The translations under genes were made by a program, and so were the position numbers. From Butyrivibrio sp. (GTDB lineage: Bacteria > Bacillota > Clostridia > Lachnospirales > Lachnospiraceae): a stretch of DNA of 64,000 nt. Shown here one piece after another: positions 54,415-63,684 of the stretch. Numbering within the stretch: the stretch's first letter is position 1; every line of letters begins with the position of its first letter. The stretch spans positions 1-64,000 of the forward strand of contig JAKVKH010000014.1 of NCBI GenBank assembly GCA_022486625.1, written 5' to 3'. The notes under the pieces are model-generated. The model ran no database searches, was not told the DNA's origin, and was given only the letters and a program-made list of their open reading frames with translations.

Positions 54415-54488
54415 ATCATAGTCCGGAAAGGTACCCTTTTCAATTCACACTTCTTACCATTTTCGTACTTCTTTTTAATTACTTATGG
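54415..54488 (-). promoter_or_regulatory. Promoter and shared upstream element of the PII-pot operon
   Basis: TTGAAA (54438-54443), 17-base spacer, TATGAT (54415-54420). Upstream, minus strand: AATGGT (54456-54461), AAAGAAGTAC (54465-54474), CCAT (54485-54488). Aligned without gaps to the OCD1 promoter. Confidence 0.68.
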
Positions 54489-54491
54489 CAT

Positions 54492-55241
54492 CTATTCCTT
54501 CTCCCGGATCATTTTAAACATCTGTACACGGTTACGGATTCCCAGCTTCCGGTAGATATTCAGAATATGTTTTTTGAGTGTGTTCACACTGATGGTCAGC
54601 TCCCCGCAGATCTGATCGTTATTTTCTCCCGCCATCAGCATTTTCAGAATATTGTGCTCCTGGTGTGTCAGTTCATATTTCTCACAGGCCTGCGTCACTG
54701 TCAGTTTCTCTTCCAGCGGGCTTCCGTTCTTCATATCCTGATGCAGCCGGTACGCCAGATGATCCTTAAGCATATCCAGCAGAAAAATGTCATCATACTG
54801 AAAATTATCTTTTCCGATACACCGGTAAAGTGTAATCACGCCGACAAATACGCGGTCTCTTGCCAGAATCATCTGCAGTGAATAATGCCAGTTATTGGGA
54901 CGATATACCTTTTTGTAGTATTCCGTTTCTTCCCTTTTTTCATCCGACATAATGTCCGTTTCTCTGTAGATCAGCGACTTGCCGCTGTACATGATTCCCC
55001 GGCTGTAGTCCAGCATTTCGTACAGCTGTGAATTATCCTGATCACAGTTAAAGGTAATCGGCGCAGTCAGACTCCTGCTGCCATCCCTTGAAGGCAGATA
55101 GAAGTCCGCACTGTCAAAATCAACCAGCATGCGGATCTGCTCCAGAAACTGTTCCCGCATTTCACGCATGCTTTCTGTTGTATAGATTTTGTAAATAATG
55201 CTGTTGAGTAAAATCCAGTCATTGGTCTCCAGTGTTCTCAT
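54492..55241 (-). CDS. LuxR-type regulator with GAF-like sensor domain
   Basis: A 249-aa protein. Residues 20-175 look GAF/PAS-like ([20 protein letters not shown]). The C-terminal 65 residues form a LuxR helix-turn-helix ([22 protein letters not shown]...[17 protein letters not shown]). Its ATG overlaps the stop of the ABC ATPase gene. It ends just upstream of the PII-pot promoter and is the best candidate activator of the shared promoter element. Confidence 0.88.
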   Translation of the reverse strand: MRTLETNDWILLNSIIYKIYTTESMREMREQFLEQIRMLVDFDSADFYLPSRDGSRSLTAPITFNCDQDNSQLYEMLDYSRGIMYSGKSLIYRETDIMSDEKREETEYYKKVYRPNNWHYSLQMILARDRVFVGVITLYRCIGKDNFQYDDIFLLDMLKDHLAYRLHQDMKNGSPLEEKLTVTQACEKYELTHQEHNILKMLMAGENNDQICGELTISVNTLKKHILNIYRKLGIRNRVQMFKMIREKE

Positions 55242-55996
55242 GACGATTGCAATTCTCCTCTGAATCTGCTCAGGAACTCTCTGGTACGTTCCTCCTTCGG
55301 ATTTTCAAAAATATCCTGCGGACTTCCTTCTTCTGCAATTACGCCGTCTGCCATAAACACCACATGAGACGATACTTCCTTTGCAAACGCCATCTCATGC
55401 GTTACCACGATCATCGTAAGGCCTTCCTGTGCAAGTGCCTTCATGACATCCAGTACTTCGCCCACCATCTGCGGGTCAAGTGCCGATGTCGGCTCATCAA
55501 ACAGGAGTACCTCCGGCTGCATCGCCATGGCTCTTGCGATTGCAACCCGCTGCTTCTGTCCCCCTGACAGCTGCCCCGGCCTTGCATTCACATACGGCTC
55601 CATCCCGACCTTTTTCAGATACCACATGGCATTTTCCTCTGACTCCTCTTTCCCCTTTTTCATTACCTTTTCCTGCCCGATCATACAGTTCTGCAGTACG
55701 GTCATGTTATTGAACAGGTTGAAGCTCTGGAACACCATCCCGACCTTTGCACGGTATGCGGACTCTGTCATCCCCGGATTCTCCATGACGTCTCTTCCAT
55801 GGAAAAAGATATGACCGTCATCCGGTGTTTCCAGAAGATTGATGCACCGCAGAAATGTGGACTTACCGGAACCCGATGCCCCGATCATACAGGTCACATC
55901 CCCTTTCTGCACCACCAGATCAATATCCTGCAGTACTTCATGCCTGCCGAACGATTTCCCCAGGTGTCTTACAATCAGCAGATCCGATCCCTTCAT
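55238..55996 (-). CDS. Polar amino acid ABC transporter ATPase (GlnQ-like)
   Basis: A 252-aa protein: Walker [19 protein letters not shown], signature [15 protein letters not shown], Walker [13 protein letters not shown], ending in [16 protein letters not shown], as in GlnQ/HisP. Overlaps the permease gene by four bases on one side and the LuxR gene on the other. Confidence 0.94.
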   Translation of the reverse strand: MKGSDLLIVRHLGKSFGRHEVLQDIDLVVQKGDVTCMIGASGSGKSTFLRCINLLETPDDGHIFFHGRDVMENPGMTESAYRAKVGMVFQSFNLFNNMTVLQNCMIGQEKVMKKGKEESEENAMWYLKKVGMEPYVNARPGQLSGGQKQRVAIARAMAMQPEVLLFDEPTSALDPQMVGEVLDVMKALAQEGLTMIVVTHEMAFAKEVSSHVVFMADGVIAEEGSPQDIFENPKEERTREFLSRFRGELQSS

Positions 55997-56754
55997 CTGG
56001 CTACCTCCCCGATGACCGGCCCTTCTGCCAGAACATAATTATCCGGTCCATCCATTTTCTTTTCCGCAAGACGCAGCAGCCTTGAGCAGGTGAATGTCAG
56101 AATGAAATATACGACCATTGCCACCGTAAACGCTTCAAAGTAGGTATAATACGCACCCGCCACCGAATTCGTCGTATAGAACAGTTCCACCACACCGATA
56201 ACATTCAGTACACTGGTATCCTTGATGTTGATAATCAGGTTATTACCGATCTGCGGCATGATGTTGCGGAGTGCCTGCGGCAGGATCACATAACGCATGG
56301 TCTGTGCATGTGTCATGCCGATTGCCCTTGCCCCCTCCACCTGTCCCCTGTCGATGGAAAAGATGCCGCCGCGGACTGTCTCCGTCATATAAGCGCCCGT
56401 ATTAATCGATACAATAAAAAGCGCTGCAAACATGGTCGTCATATGAATTTCAAACAACGCGGCAGCGCCGTAGAATATGAACATTGCCTGCACCATCATC
56501 GGCGTTCCGCGGAAGATTTCCACATAAGCCATGCACAGGAACTTCACGACTTTTAACAGTATTTTGCGGGCCGGATGTCCTCTGCCGGGTTCCGGAACCG
56601 ACTGCACCACGCCGACCAGAAGTCCTATGATGCATCCGAATACCGTACCGATCAGTGCAATCAGCATGGTAAGCCCTGCTCCCGTCAGTATACTTCCTCC
56701 ATATCTTGACAGAATCATTACGATCCTGCCGGAAAAACTCTGCGGCATAAGCAC
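55993..56754 (-). CDS. Polar amino acid ABC transporter permease
   Basis: A 253-aa protein with about five helices and the EAA loop [26 protein letters not shown], of the HisM/GlnP type. [13 protein letters not shown] is the conserved FRGTP motif. Confidence 0.93.
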   Translation of the reverse strand: MLMPQSFSGRIVMILSRYGGSILTGAGLTMLIALIGTVFGCIIGLLVGVVQSVPEPGRGHPARKILLKVVKFLCMAYVEIFRGTPMMVQAMFIFYGAAALFEIHMTTMFAALFIVSINTGAYMTETVRGGIFSIDRGQVEGARAIGMTHAQTMRYVILPQALRNIMPQIGNNLIINIKDTSVLNVIGVVELFYTTNSVAGAYYTYFEAFTVAMVVYFILTFTCSRLLRLAEKKMDGPDNYVLAEGPVIGEVAR

Positions 56755-56792
56755 CGTCCCCTTTCTGACTTCTCCCTTGTCGGATTTTTTCC

Positions 56793-57785
56793 TTAATTTG
56801 ATGTAGACATCGGCTGAACGGAAATGGCCTGATCCATCAGCTTGTTGAAATCATCCGCCGTCATTTTGTCTACAACCGCATTGATTGCTGTTTTCAGTGC
56901 TGTATTTCCTTTTTTCATGGAGCAGCCGATGTTAACGTCCTCATCTGATACCTTGTAGTCTCCGTCACTTCCTGAGAAATCCAGAAGTTTCAGATCCGGG
57001 TAGGCAACCAGTGCAGCCTTGGCGGTCGGCATATCGGTCACGACAATGTCGGTTGCTCCGGAATCCAGTGCCACCAGCATCTGCGGCGCTGTCTTCTGCG
57101 CAGACTGCTTATCGACATCCGGAATCTGCGGAATGCAGGTGTCATACCAGATCGTATTGATCTGTGAAGTTGCCTTTGCGCCGGAGAGATCTGCGATCGA
57201 CTTTGCTGACGCATACTTTGAATCACTCTTTGTCAGGGTCACAATGGAAGCATAGAAATACGGATCAGAAAAATCCACTGACTGCATCCGTTCTGCGGTA
57301 ATGGACTGACCTGCAATGACACAGTCTACCGTTCCTGACTGTACTGCAGGAATCAGGGAATCCCAGTCCAGCTTGACCACTTCGAGCTTCAGTCCCAGTG
57401 AATCTGCAATCTTCTGCGCCATCATGACATCATAACCGTTTGCATAATCCTTGGATTCTGCAATCTGAACCGCTCCGTTGGAATCATCCGGCTGCGTCCA
57501 GTTATACGGTGCATAGGCACATTCCATTGCCACCCGCAGTTTTCCCGCCTGCACGGTCTGTACTGATGCAGACGCTGCTGCAGAATCCGCCGTGGTACTG
57601 CTGTCCGCGGCACTTTCCGTACTGCCGGATGTGCTTTGCGTCGCTGCCGGCGCATCAGCCGTCGTATCGGAAGAAGCCCCTGTACTTTCGCCGGATGCAG
57701 CAGTGCCGCACCCCGCAAGGCTCATTCCCGTAAGGGTCATCAGTGTGGTACAGGTCAGTAACATGGTCATCAGTCTTTTTTTCAT
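56793..57785 (-). CDS. Polar amino acid-binding lipoprotein
   Basis: A 330-aa lipoprotein (lipobox SLAGC) with a long Ser/Ala/Thr linker after the Cys. The mature part, LRVAMECAYAPYNWTQPD, GYDVMMAQKIADSLGLKLE and VIAGQSITAERMQSVDFSDPYF, is the SBP_bac_3 family pattern. Ligand unknown. Confidence 0.92.
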   Translation of the reverse strand: MKKRLMTMLLTCTTLMTLTGMSLAGCGTAASGESTGASSDTTADAPAATQSTSGSTESAADSSTTADSAAASASVQTVQAGKLRVAMECAYAPYNWTQPDDSNGAVQIAESKDYANGYDVMMAQKIADSLGLKLEVVKLDWDSLIPAVQSGTVDCVIAGQSITAERMQSVDFSDPYFYASIVTLTKSDSKYASAKSIADLSGAKATSQINTIWYDTCIPQIPDVDKQSAQKTAPQMLVALDSGATDIVVTDMPTAKAALVAYPDLKLLDFSGSDGDYKVSDEDVNIGCSMKKGNTALKTAINAVVDKMTADDFNKLMDQAISVQPMSTSN

Positions 57786-57850
57786 AAGCTCTCCTCTTTT
57801 CTGCCGGAAAATATGCGGCTGTATCCTTAATTATATTGAATCATACCTGC

Positions 57851-58942
57851 TTACATGGAAGCCCTCTTTGCTGTCCTTATACTCTCCCGGAATTTCAGAA
57901 GGCTCTCCGTCACCTTCTCCATTTCCCCCGCTGTTCCGATGGAAATCCGGACAAAATCTCTGATCCTCGGCTGATCATAATGTCTTACCAGTATTCCTTC
58001 CTCATACAGAAATTCTGTCAGTTCCTGCGCATCATAGCCTTCATGTCTGGTAAAGACGAAATTGGTAAAAGAGTCCAGTGTTTCATACCCCATCCGCTCC
58101 AGCTGTCTTGTGAACCAGATCCGGATTTTGATTTTTTCAAGTACGCTCCGTTCCAGTGTTTCAAAGTCCTGCATGGCTGCCACTGCAGCGTCCAGTGTCA
58201 CCTGATTGATATTATTGGGATTAAAACAGTTCTTGAGATTGTTCAGTTCCCGCATCAGCGCTGCCTGTCCGATTGCATAACCCACGTGAATCGCCGCAAT
58301 ATTTCTGGACTTGGACATCGTGTGCACAACGATCAGATTGTCATATTCATGAATCAACGGAATACAGGATCTCGTCCCGAAGTCCACATAGGCCTCATCA
58401 ATAACCACCACATGATCACGATTGGATTCAATGATTCTGCGGATCTCCTTCTGGCTCAGCTGAAGTCCCGTCGGTGCATTCGGATTGGCAATAATGATCA
58501 GCTGACCGGCCCGCTCATAGTCGGCTGCACGGATTCTGAAATTCTCATCCAGCGGAATCTCCCTGTAATTCAATCCGAACGCTCCGGATACCGTTTTATA
58601 GAATCCATAGGTAATATCCGGAAAGCACAGTCCTTCCGGCGTCATTCCATATGCCAGCATGATAAAGCTCAGCACCTCGTCCGCACCGTTTCCTGCAAAC
58701 ACCTCATCTGTGGCCACCCCATAATGCGTTGCAATCGCTTCCCGCAGCACAGTTGCATCCTGATCTGAATAGTGTCCGAGATCTGCATGGTCTGCGGCTT
58801 TCTGCAGACTTTCATAAACACCTTCCGAGGGCGGAATCAGTGTTTCATTGGAATTAAGTTTGATGAATTCCATGTTCTTTGGCTGTTCTCCCAGCCGGTA
58901 CGGAACCATCTGTGCAAAACGTTTACTGATGAATCTGCTCAT
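57851..58942 (-). CDS. HisC-like pyridoxal-phosphate aminotransferase
   Basis: A class I/II aminotransferase of about 363 aa, closest in motif to histidinol-phosphate aminotransferase. Features: FIKLNSNETLIPPSEGV at the N-terminus, GNGADEVLSFIMLAYG, IANPNAPTGLQLS, VIDEAYVDFG, the PLP lysine in TMSKSRNIAAIHVGYAIG and a final FVRISIGTAGEME. Start at MSRFISKRFAQMVPYRLG with a strong GGAGG. It leads an operon with an amino acid ABC transporter and LuxR, not a his operon, so the true substrate may be another amino acid. Confidence 0.87.
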   Translation of the reverse strand: MSRFISKRFAQMVPYRLGEQPKNMEFIKLNSNETLIPPSEGVYESLQKAADHADLGHYSDQDATVLREAIATHYGVATDEVFAGNGADEVLSFIMLAYGMTPEGLCFPDITYGFYKTVSGAFGLNYREIPLDENFRIRAADYERAGQLIIIANPNAPTGLQLSQKEIRRIIESNRDHVVVIDEAYVDFGTRSCIPLIHEYDNLIVVHTMSKSRNIAAIHVGYAIGQAALMRELNNLKNCFNPNNINQVTLDAAVAAMQDFETLERSVLEKIKIRIWFTRQLERMGYETLDSFTNFVFTRHEGYDAQELTEFLYEEGILVRHYDQPRIRDFVRISIGTAGEMEKVTESLLKFRESIRTAKRASM

Positions 58943-59073
58943 TTTGTCCTCCTTTAGAATAAATAGACACAGTCTCGTGTCTTTCGTCCACCCGGTTGTA
59001 TTACCTGCCAAGTGCCTTATCCATCCGTGCAAGCTCAATGGATAACCAAAGACACTTTGACTCTACCTATTTA

Positions 59074-59118
59074 CACAAAAAGACGCCTGCGCACATCTTC
59101 CCTGTGCTGCAAACGTCT
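59074..59118 (-). terminator. Proximal leader terminator of the aminotransferase operon
   Basis: AGACG-TTTGC-GCACA pairs with TGTGC-GCAGG-CGTCT (one bulge, two G-T) around GGGAAGA, then TTTTTGTG. A small hairpin GTTC-ATTGCA-GAAC lies four bases before it (59121-59134). Confidence 0.8.
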
Positions 59119-59147
59119 CTGTTCTGCAATGAACTGCTTCTTCTATC

Positions 59148-59191
59148 ACAAAAGGAGCAGAACCGTAATGTTAACGGCTCTACTCCTTTGT
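59148..59191 (-). terminator. Distal leader hairpin of the aminotransferase operon
   Basis: A near-perfect 18-bp stem from ACAAAGGAG to CTCCTTTTGT with loop TAACATT. The ending CCTTTTGT is the same as in the PII-pot leader attenuator. Confidence 0.65.
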
Positions 59192-59239
59192 ATGCTTAAA
59201 TTGTAATCATTCAGTTGTATTCAGAAATTGTATACATGT

Positions 59240-59268
59240 ATGCTATCACTGTGAATGGTGTGCGTCAA
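59240..59268 (-). promoter_or_regulatory. Promoter of the aminotransferase-ABC-luxR operon
   Basis: TTGACG (59263-59268), 17-base spacer, TAGCAT (59240-59245). The leader is nearly 290 bases to the ATG and holds two strong hairpins. Confidence 0.55.
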
Positions 59269-59280
59269 CTGTTTTTTGTA

Positions 59281-60231
59281 TCATTTCACCACAAGTGTAA
59301 ATCTTGGCACCGCATCAAGCGGCATCAGTTCCTTTTGTTCCTTCGCATACGGATCCGGAATAATCCATCCGGTAACCTCATATTCCCCCGCCTTTTCCGG
59401 TGCCTTCAGCGAAACAGTTCCTCTTACAATATTCTGATTTCCGGTTTTTACTCTGATGAATTTCTGATGATTAATCTCTGCCTGTTGCATTCCGATACAG
59501 AACAAAATAACCGCTTCACTGCAGTTTTCGTATCCGCCTGCAAAATACTGCAGTGTCAGATTCTGTCCCGTTTTGCATGTTACCGTAGCTGGCGGAATAC
59601 TTCTCCTGTGCTTTTTCAGATCAAAATTAAATAAAATTCCATTCCACATATCCTGTGACAATACAGTTTCTTTTTCATAATTCTGAACAGAAGCTTCCTT
59701 CATTTCAAAATCCGGATTCAAAATCAGACTATAATCATAGGACAGTGAATAGGGCTGGAGCGTTCCATCTTCCATATCATCAGAATGGACGTCAGATGAT
59801 GCCGTCATTGTTACCGTCAGCTTATGATTTGTCTTTTTATCCACCGCATTTTTAAAGTGAAATGCTGTTGCCCCGGAATATCCGGCACCGGTTTCCTTTT
59901 CGTAGGTAAGATAATCCTTTCCGTCAATTACAATGGGAACCTGCACATAATCTATAAAAACCTGAATTGCCATTTTTCTGTTTTTTCCGGCATTCTCTAT
60001 CATAAAGTACAGTTCTTCATCCGGCGCAGCGATTTCAATCTGATCCCCCTCTCTCCCGTGCTCAGATTCTGCCGAATATACTTCAAAATAATAGCCATAA
60101 GCATTAGACGCATAAAGATGCTGCATTCCCTGCATTTTTCCGCTGTTTTCTTCATCCGTCTCCCGTTCACATCCCGCCATGCTTATTAAAAGTACAGATA
60201 AAATAAGTATATTCATTATTTTTCTTCTCAT
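59281..60231 (-). CDS. Lipoprotein of unknown function, BlaI-linked
   Basis: About 316 aa. Starts MRRKIMNILILSVLLISMAGC, a lipoprotein signal (SMAGC), with GGAGG ten bases upstream. The mature part is beta-rich (YFEVYSAESEHGREGDQIEI; YEVTGWIIPDPYAKEQKEL) and ends in FTLVVK. No known domain recognised. The beta-rich fold and SMAGC anchor suggest a surface accessory protein. A motif shared with the blaI leader lies upstream, so it may belong to the same regulon. Confidence 0.72.
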   Translation of the reverse strand: MRRKIMNILILSVLLISMAGCERETDEENSGKMQGMQHLYASNAYGYYFEVYSAESEHGREGDQIEIAAPDEELYFMIENAGKNRKMAIQVFIDYVQVPIVIDGKDYLTYEKETGAGYSGATAFHFKNAVDKKTNHKLTVTMTASSDVHSDDMEDGTLQPYSLSYDYSLILNPDFEMKEASVQNYEKETVLSQDMWNGILFNFDLKKHRRSIPPATVTCKTGQNLTLQYFAGGYENCSEAVILFCIGMQQAEINHQKFIRVKTGNQNIVRGTVSLKAPEKAGEYEVTGWIIPDPYAKEQKELMPLDAVPRFTLVVK

Positions 60232-60262
60232 ACCACTTTTCCTCCTTTGCATTTTATTTGAT

Positions 60263-60290
60263 AACAGTTTTCATATTATGCAATCTGTTA
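60263..60290. promoter_or_regulatory. Operator-like motif upstream of the lipoprotein gene
   Basis: On the plus strand AACAGTTTTCATATTATG continues into CAATCTGTTA. It matches the sequence at 61976-62003 at most positions (shared GTTNTCATAT and TGCAATCTGTT). Confidence 0.6.
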
Positions 60291-60348
60291 GCAGTATATA
60301 TCATTATTTTTCTCCTGTCAAAATGCAAAGGCGCTGCCTGCTGACGCA

Positions 60349-60387
60349 TAAAAAGACACATTCATGCAAAATAGTATGAATGTGTCT
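60349..60387 (-). terminator. Terminator of blaI-blaR1
   Basis: AGACACATTCAT pairs perfectly with ATGAATGTGTCT around a ten-base loop, followed by TTTTATG on the minus strand. Confidence 0.88.
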
Positions 60388-60413
60388 CATATCTGCTCAA
60401 TATATGAATAATA

Positions 60414-61550
60414 TTATTCCTGTATCACCCGTATTCCTTCTTCTCTTTCCATCAGTTCTGCAGTTTTCCTGCTGATCCTCCGGCATATGCCATCCGATGT
60501 GATCAGTTCAAAGCCATCTGTTCTCATTACAATCTGTGCTGTGTTTTTGTCTACCATTACCGCATTCTGCACTTCCTCTTCCGGCGGCAGATAATGTGTC
60601 TGAAATACACAGGTATAGGACATCATGAAAACTGTCATGGAAACAATTCCGGGCATAATTTTTTTCCTGATTTTTTCCTTTTGATCGGTTAATGCTCCTG
60701 ACAGTATTTCCATTCTTTCCTTCAGACCGTTTTCATCACGCGACAGGCAGGACATCAGCCTGTACCTGCAGTTATATGCGTCACCGTCAGTCTGCCTGAA
60801 TACAGAAAGCAGCGTTTCCATATAATCTGCTTTCTGTTCATTTGAAAGGCCTGCAACTGATCTGATATCACACCTTATTTCAAGTGTCTGTTCCAGATCT
60901 CTTTTCATCAGATATGCCACCGGATTAAACCAGAAAAAGGCACAGAAGATCCCGATCAGAACTTTCACTGCCGTATCATAATTTTGCAAATGGTTACATT
61001 CATGCTGCAGAATCCATTTTTTCTGTTCCCCGGTATATTCCTGCTCCGGAAAAAGGATATAGTTACTGCGGATTCCTCCGATGCTCATGGGAGAAAAAAT
61101 CCCGGACAGTTCAATGACATATGCTGTTCTCTTTCCTGACCTGCCCTGAAAAGTATACTCTTCTGCGCCCTTTTTCTGCCTCAGAACCCGGAGTTCATAC
61201 ATCACTTTATAATAATTACCCAAAAGTCGTATCAAAAGAATCACCGCAACACCAGTCCAGAGTATGACCATGCAGTCATATCCGCACAGACTCACCAGGC
61301 CATTGTCAATCAGCCGTCCATTTGCCGCCAGATACAACCGGTTAAGAACTTCCGGAACCTCGATTACTTTTGCATTGTCCGGTTCAAATGGAAATATTGT
61401 GCGTACTAGACATAACAGATACATAAAAATCAGCATCTGAATGTTAAAAGCATCATAGCTCCGAAGTATTTTCCGGACAGAAAAAAGCAGCATAATCAAT
61501 ATGCTGCTCCAGAAAACAGTCGTCAGAAATGAATATATCGTGATCTGCAT
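60414..61550 (-). CDS. BlaR1/MecR1-like M56 membrane metalloprotease
   Basis: A 378-aa membrane protein with about four helices. The zinc motif HECNH (in LQHECNHLQNYD) and the later family segment FFWFNPVAYLMKRDLEQTLEIRCD are diagnostic of M56 proteases. There is no penicillin-binding C-terminal domain as in BlaR1 proper; the region after the last helix is about 75 residues. It probably cleaves the BlaI-like repressor upon a cell-surface signal. Confidence 0.88.
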   Translation of the reverse strand: MQITIYSFLTTVFWSSILIMLLFSVRKILRSYDAFNIQMLIFMYLLCLVRTIFPFEPDNAKVIEVPEVLNRLYLAANGRLIDNGLVSLCGYDCMVILWTGVAVILLIRLLGNYYKVMYELRVLRQKKGAEEYTFQGRSGKRTAYVIELSGIFSPMSIGGIRSNYILFPEQEYTGEQKKWILQHECNHLQNYDTAVKVLIGIFCAFFWFNPVAYLMKRDLEQTLEIRCDIRSVAGLSNEQKADYMETLLSVFRQTDGDAYNCRYRLMSCLSRDENGLKERMEILSGALTDQKEKIRKKIMPGIVSMTVFMMSYTCVFQTHYLPPEEEVQNAVMVDKNTAQIVMRTDGFELITSDGICRRISRKTAELMEREEGIRVIQE

Positions 61551-61557
61551 TCTATTC

Positions 61558-61956
61558 TCATTTCTCCTCGCGTACCTTTTGTATCACATTTTCCAGTTCT
61601 TCAATCAGCTCTTCTCTGTCCTTTTTACTGCCCTTTTCTTTCCTGACCATTGCAAGTGCAATTTTCATAATGGATTTCTCATTCAGCCCTCTGTCAGAAA
61701 GAAGCTTTACCGCATAGTCCTCTCTGGTAATTACCGGTATAAACTGTCTGGCATACTGCTTATTGTACTGTTCCATCCCGCAGACCTTTATATATTTTCC
61801 TGAAAGAAGAGACTTAAGCGTCCTGAAAACACTGGCATTATTCCATTCTGCAGGATCAACCTTCTGCAAAATATCCACGCTTGTCAGCGCTTTATTCTCT
61901 TTCCAGAGAAGTTCCATAATTTCTTCTTCCCTTGGTGTCATTCCCTTCTTTTTCAT
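61558..61956 (-). CDS. BlaI/MecI-family repressor
   Basis: A protein of about 132 aa with the Penicillinase_R winged helix (MTPREEEIMELLWKENKALTS; VFRTLKSLLSGKYI). GAGG precedes the ATG at 61956. The next gene, eight bases on, encodes the matching M56 protease. No beta-lactamase is present nearby; the separate lipoprotein gene is the only visible partner. Confidence 0.92.
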   Translation of the reverse strand: MKKKGMTPREEEIMELLWKENKALTSVDILQKVDPAEWNNASVFRTLKSLLSGKYIKVCGMEQYNKQYARQFIPVITREDYAVKLLSDRGLNEKSIMKIALAMVRKEKGSKKDREELIEELENVIQKVREEK

Positions 61957-61975
61957 CAAACACCTCTTACTTGAA

Positions 61976-62003
61976 AACTGTTGTCATATATTGCAATCTG
62001 TTT
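61976..62003. promoter_or_regulatory. Operator-like motif upstream of blaI
   Basis: Contains TTG-TCATATAT-TGCAA, an imperfect inverted repeat, within AACTG...CTGTT. Almost the same sequence is found upstream of the lipoprotein gene at 60263-60290. Confidence 0.6.
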
Positions 62004-62045
62004 TACCAGATTATATTTCTTAAAGCCATTTACTGCAACTGTTTT

Positions 62046-62915
62046 TTACCCCATCGCAATCTCATCCCGGATTGCCACCCCGGTTGGTGTCCCTGCAAGG
62101 CCGCCCTTTCCGGTTTCACGGATATCTGCATTCATACTGCGACCGATTGTGCGCATGGCATCAATGACTTCATCCGGCGGAATCCGGCTGCAGATGCCTG
62201 CCATTGCAAGATCCGATGACGTAATGGCATTGACTGCGCCGAGTACATTTCTTTTGACACATGGCACTTCCACCAGTCCTGCGACCGGGTCGCAGGCAAG
62301 CCCCAGGAGACCTTTGAGTGCAAGCGCCGATGCATGGCTGATTTCCTGTGCGTTTCCACCCAGAAGATACGTCATCCCGCCTGCTGCCATGGCAGAAGCT
62401 GAACCGATCTCTGCCTGACATCCGCCTTCCGCACCTGCAAGGAATGCTCTGGATGCAATCACACCGCCGATTCCCGCTGCCACATAGAGTGCCTCCACCA
62501 CGCGGTCTTGTGCAAATCCGAATTTCTCCTGTGCGCTCAGGAAAACTGCCGGGACAACGCCGCAGGAACCGGCTGTAGGCGCGGCAACGATCCGCTTCAT
62601 ACAGGCATTGGACTCCGCAACTTTCAACGCTTTTTCCATGACGATACTCATGAAATCACCGCTGACCATCTTTCCGGAAGCGATCCGCTCATGAAGCTTT
62701 GCTCCTTCCGTTCCGACAAGACCGCTTGCCGACTTCAGCTTCCCGTCATAGTTCTGATCAGATTCCCTCATGGCCGCATACATTCTGCGCATGAAATCAA
62801 AGGATTTCTCTTCTGAAATACCCTGTTCGCAGCAGTCCTCCTGCTGTACGATCTTCCAGAACGGAAGCCCTGTTTCTTCTGTTCTCTGACAGATCTCCGC
62901 CAGTGATTTATACAT
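62046..62915 (-). CDS. sdaAA: L-serine dehydratase alpha subunit
   Basis: A 289-aa iron-sulfur subunit that deaminates L-serine to pyruvate and ammonia. APTAGSCGVVPAVFL, EGGCQAEIGSASAMAAGG and LACDPVAGLVEVPCVKRN give the conserved cysteines for the [4Fe-4S] cluster. It lies 12 bases after the beta subunit gene. Confidence 0.96.
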   Translation of the reverse strand: MYKSLAEICQRTEETGLPFWKIVQQEDCCEQGISEEKSFDFMRRMYAAMRESDQNYDGKLKSASGLVGTEGAKLHERIASGKMVSGDFMSIVMEKALKVAESNACMKRIVAAPTAGSCGVVPAVFLSAQEKFGFAQDRVVEALYVAAGIGGVIASRAFLAGAEGGCQAEIGSASAMAAGGMTYLLGGNAQEISHASALALKGLLGLACDPVAGLVEVPCVKRNVLGAVNAITSSDLAMAGICSRIPPDEVIDAMRTIGRSMNADIRETGKGGLAGTPTGVAIRDEIAMG

Positions 62916-62927
62916 AACTGTTCTCCT

Positions 62928-63587
62928 TCATACCAGACTTAAATACGTTACCTTCACAATTCCTTCCAGATGCTCCAGCCAGCGGATCGCCTCCGCCGGT
63001 ACTTCCTGGTCACATTCAAGTACCATGACGGCATTACCGCCACGTCCCTCGCGGTAGAGCTGCATCGTTGCAATATTCACCGACTTATGCTCCAGCATGG
63101 AGGTTACTTCCGCCACATGCCCCGGCTGATCCACATTGTGCACGATCAGTGTCGGATAATCGCCGCTGAAATTTGCCGTCAGTCCGTCCAGTTTACAGAT
63201 CTGGATCCGTCCGCCGCCAACCGACGCTGCAACAACATCCAGCTCTTTTCCCGACTGTCCTGTCAGATGCATCTTCACTGAATTGGGATGAACATCTCCA
63301 AGATCCACTGCTCCGAAAGAATATGTCATTCCGGCATTCTGTGCCATCTCCAGGCTGTCCGGAATCCGCGGATCATCAACTGCACACCCGAGAAGTCCTG
63401 CCACGACTGCCTTATCCGTACCGTGTCCCTTTCCGGTTGCCAGAAATGAGCCATGGAACAGAATTTCTGCCTTTACAATTTTTTCTCCCATCAGTTTCCG
63501 GCTGACGTTTCCTATTTTCACGGCTCCCGCTGTATGTGAGCTTGATGGTCCTACCATCACGGGACCTACAATATCAAAAAGATTCAT
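62928..63587 (-). CDS. sdaAB: L-serine dehydratase beta subunit
   Basis: A 219-aa subunit that starts MNLFDIVGPVMVGPSSSHTAGAVKIG, the family signature, and ends in an ACT domain (PTLIVHNVDQPGHVAEVTSML). Binds the alpha subunit and modulates it. Confidence 0.96.
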   Translation of the reverse strand: MNLFDIVGPVMVGPSSSHTAGAVKIGNVSRKLMGEKIVKAEILFHGSFLATGKGHGTDKAVVAGLLGCAVDDPRIPDSLEMAQNAGMTYSFGAVDLGDVHPNSVKMHLTGQSGKELDVVAASVGGGRIQICKLDGLTANFSGDYPTLIVHNVDQPGHVAEVTSMLEHKSVNIATMQLYREGRGGNAVMVLECDQEVPAEAIRWLEHLEGIVKVTYLSLV

Positions 63588-63621
63588 GAATACACCTCTG
63601 CGTTTTCAATTATCGTGCTGA

Positions 63622-63659
63622 TAAAAGGCAGCACACAAAGTTCATGTGTCTGCCTCTTT
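63622..63659 (-). terminator. Leader hairpin of sdaAB
   Basis: GGCAG-CACA pairs with TGTG-CTGCC, followed by TTTTATC on the minus strand. It lies between the promoter and the sdaAB start, so it could attenuate the operon. Confidence 0.55.
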
Positions 63660-63684
63660 GTCACACACTTATTCAATATGAAAA

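Noticed and set aside
57851..58942. Member of a histidine biosynthesis operon
   Set aside because: Motifs are HisC-like but no other his gene is nearby; the operon partners are an amino acid ABC transporter and a LuxR protein.
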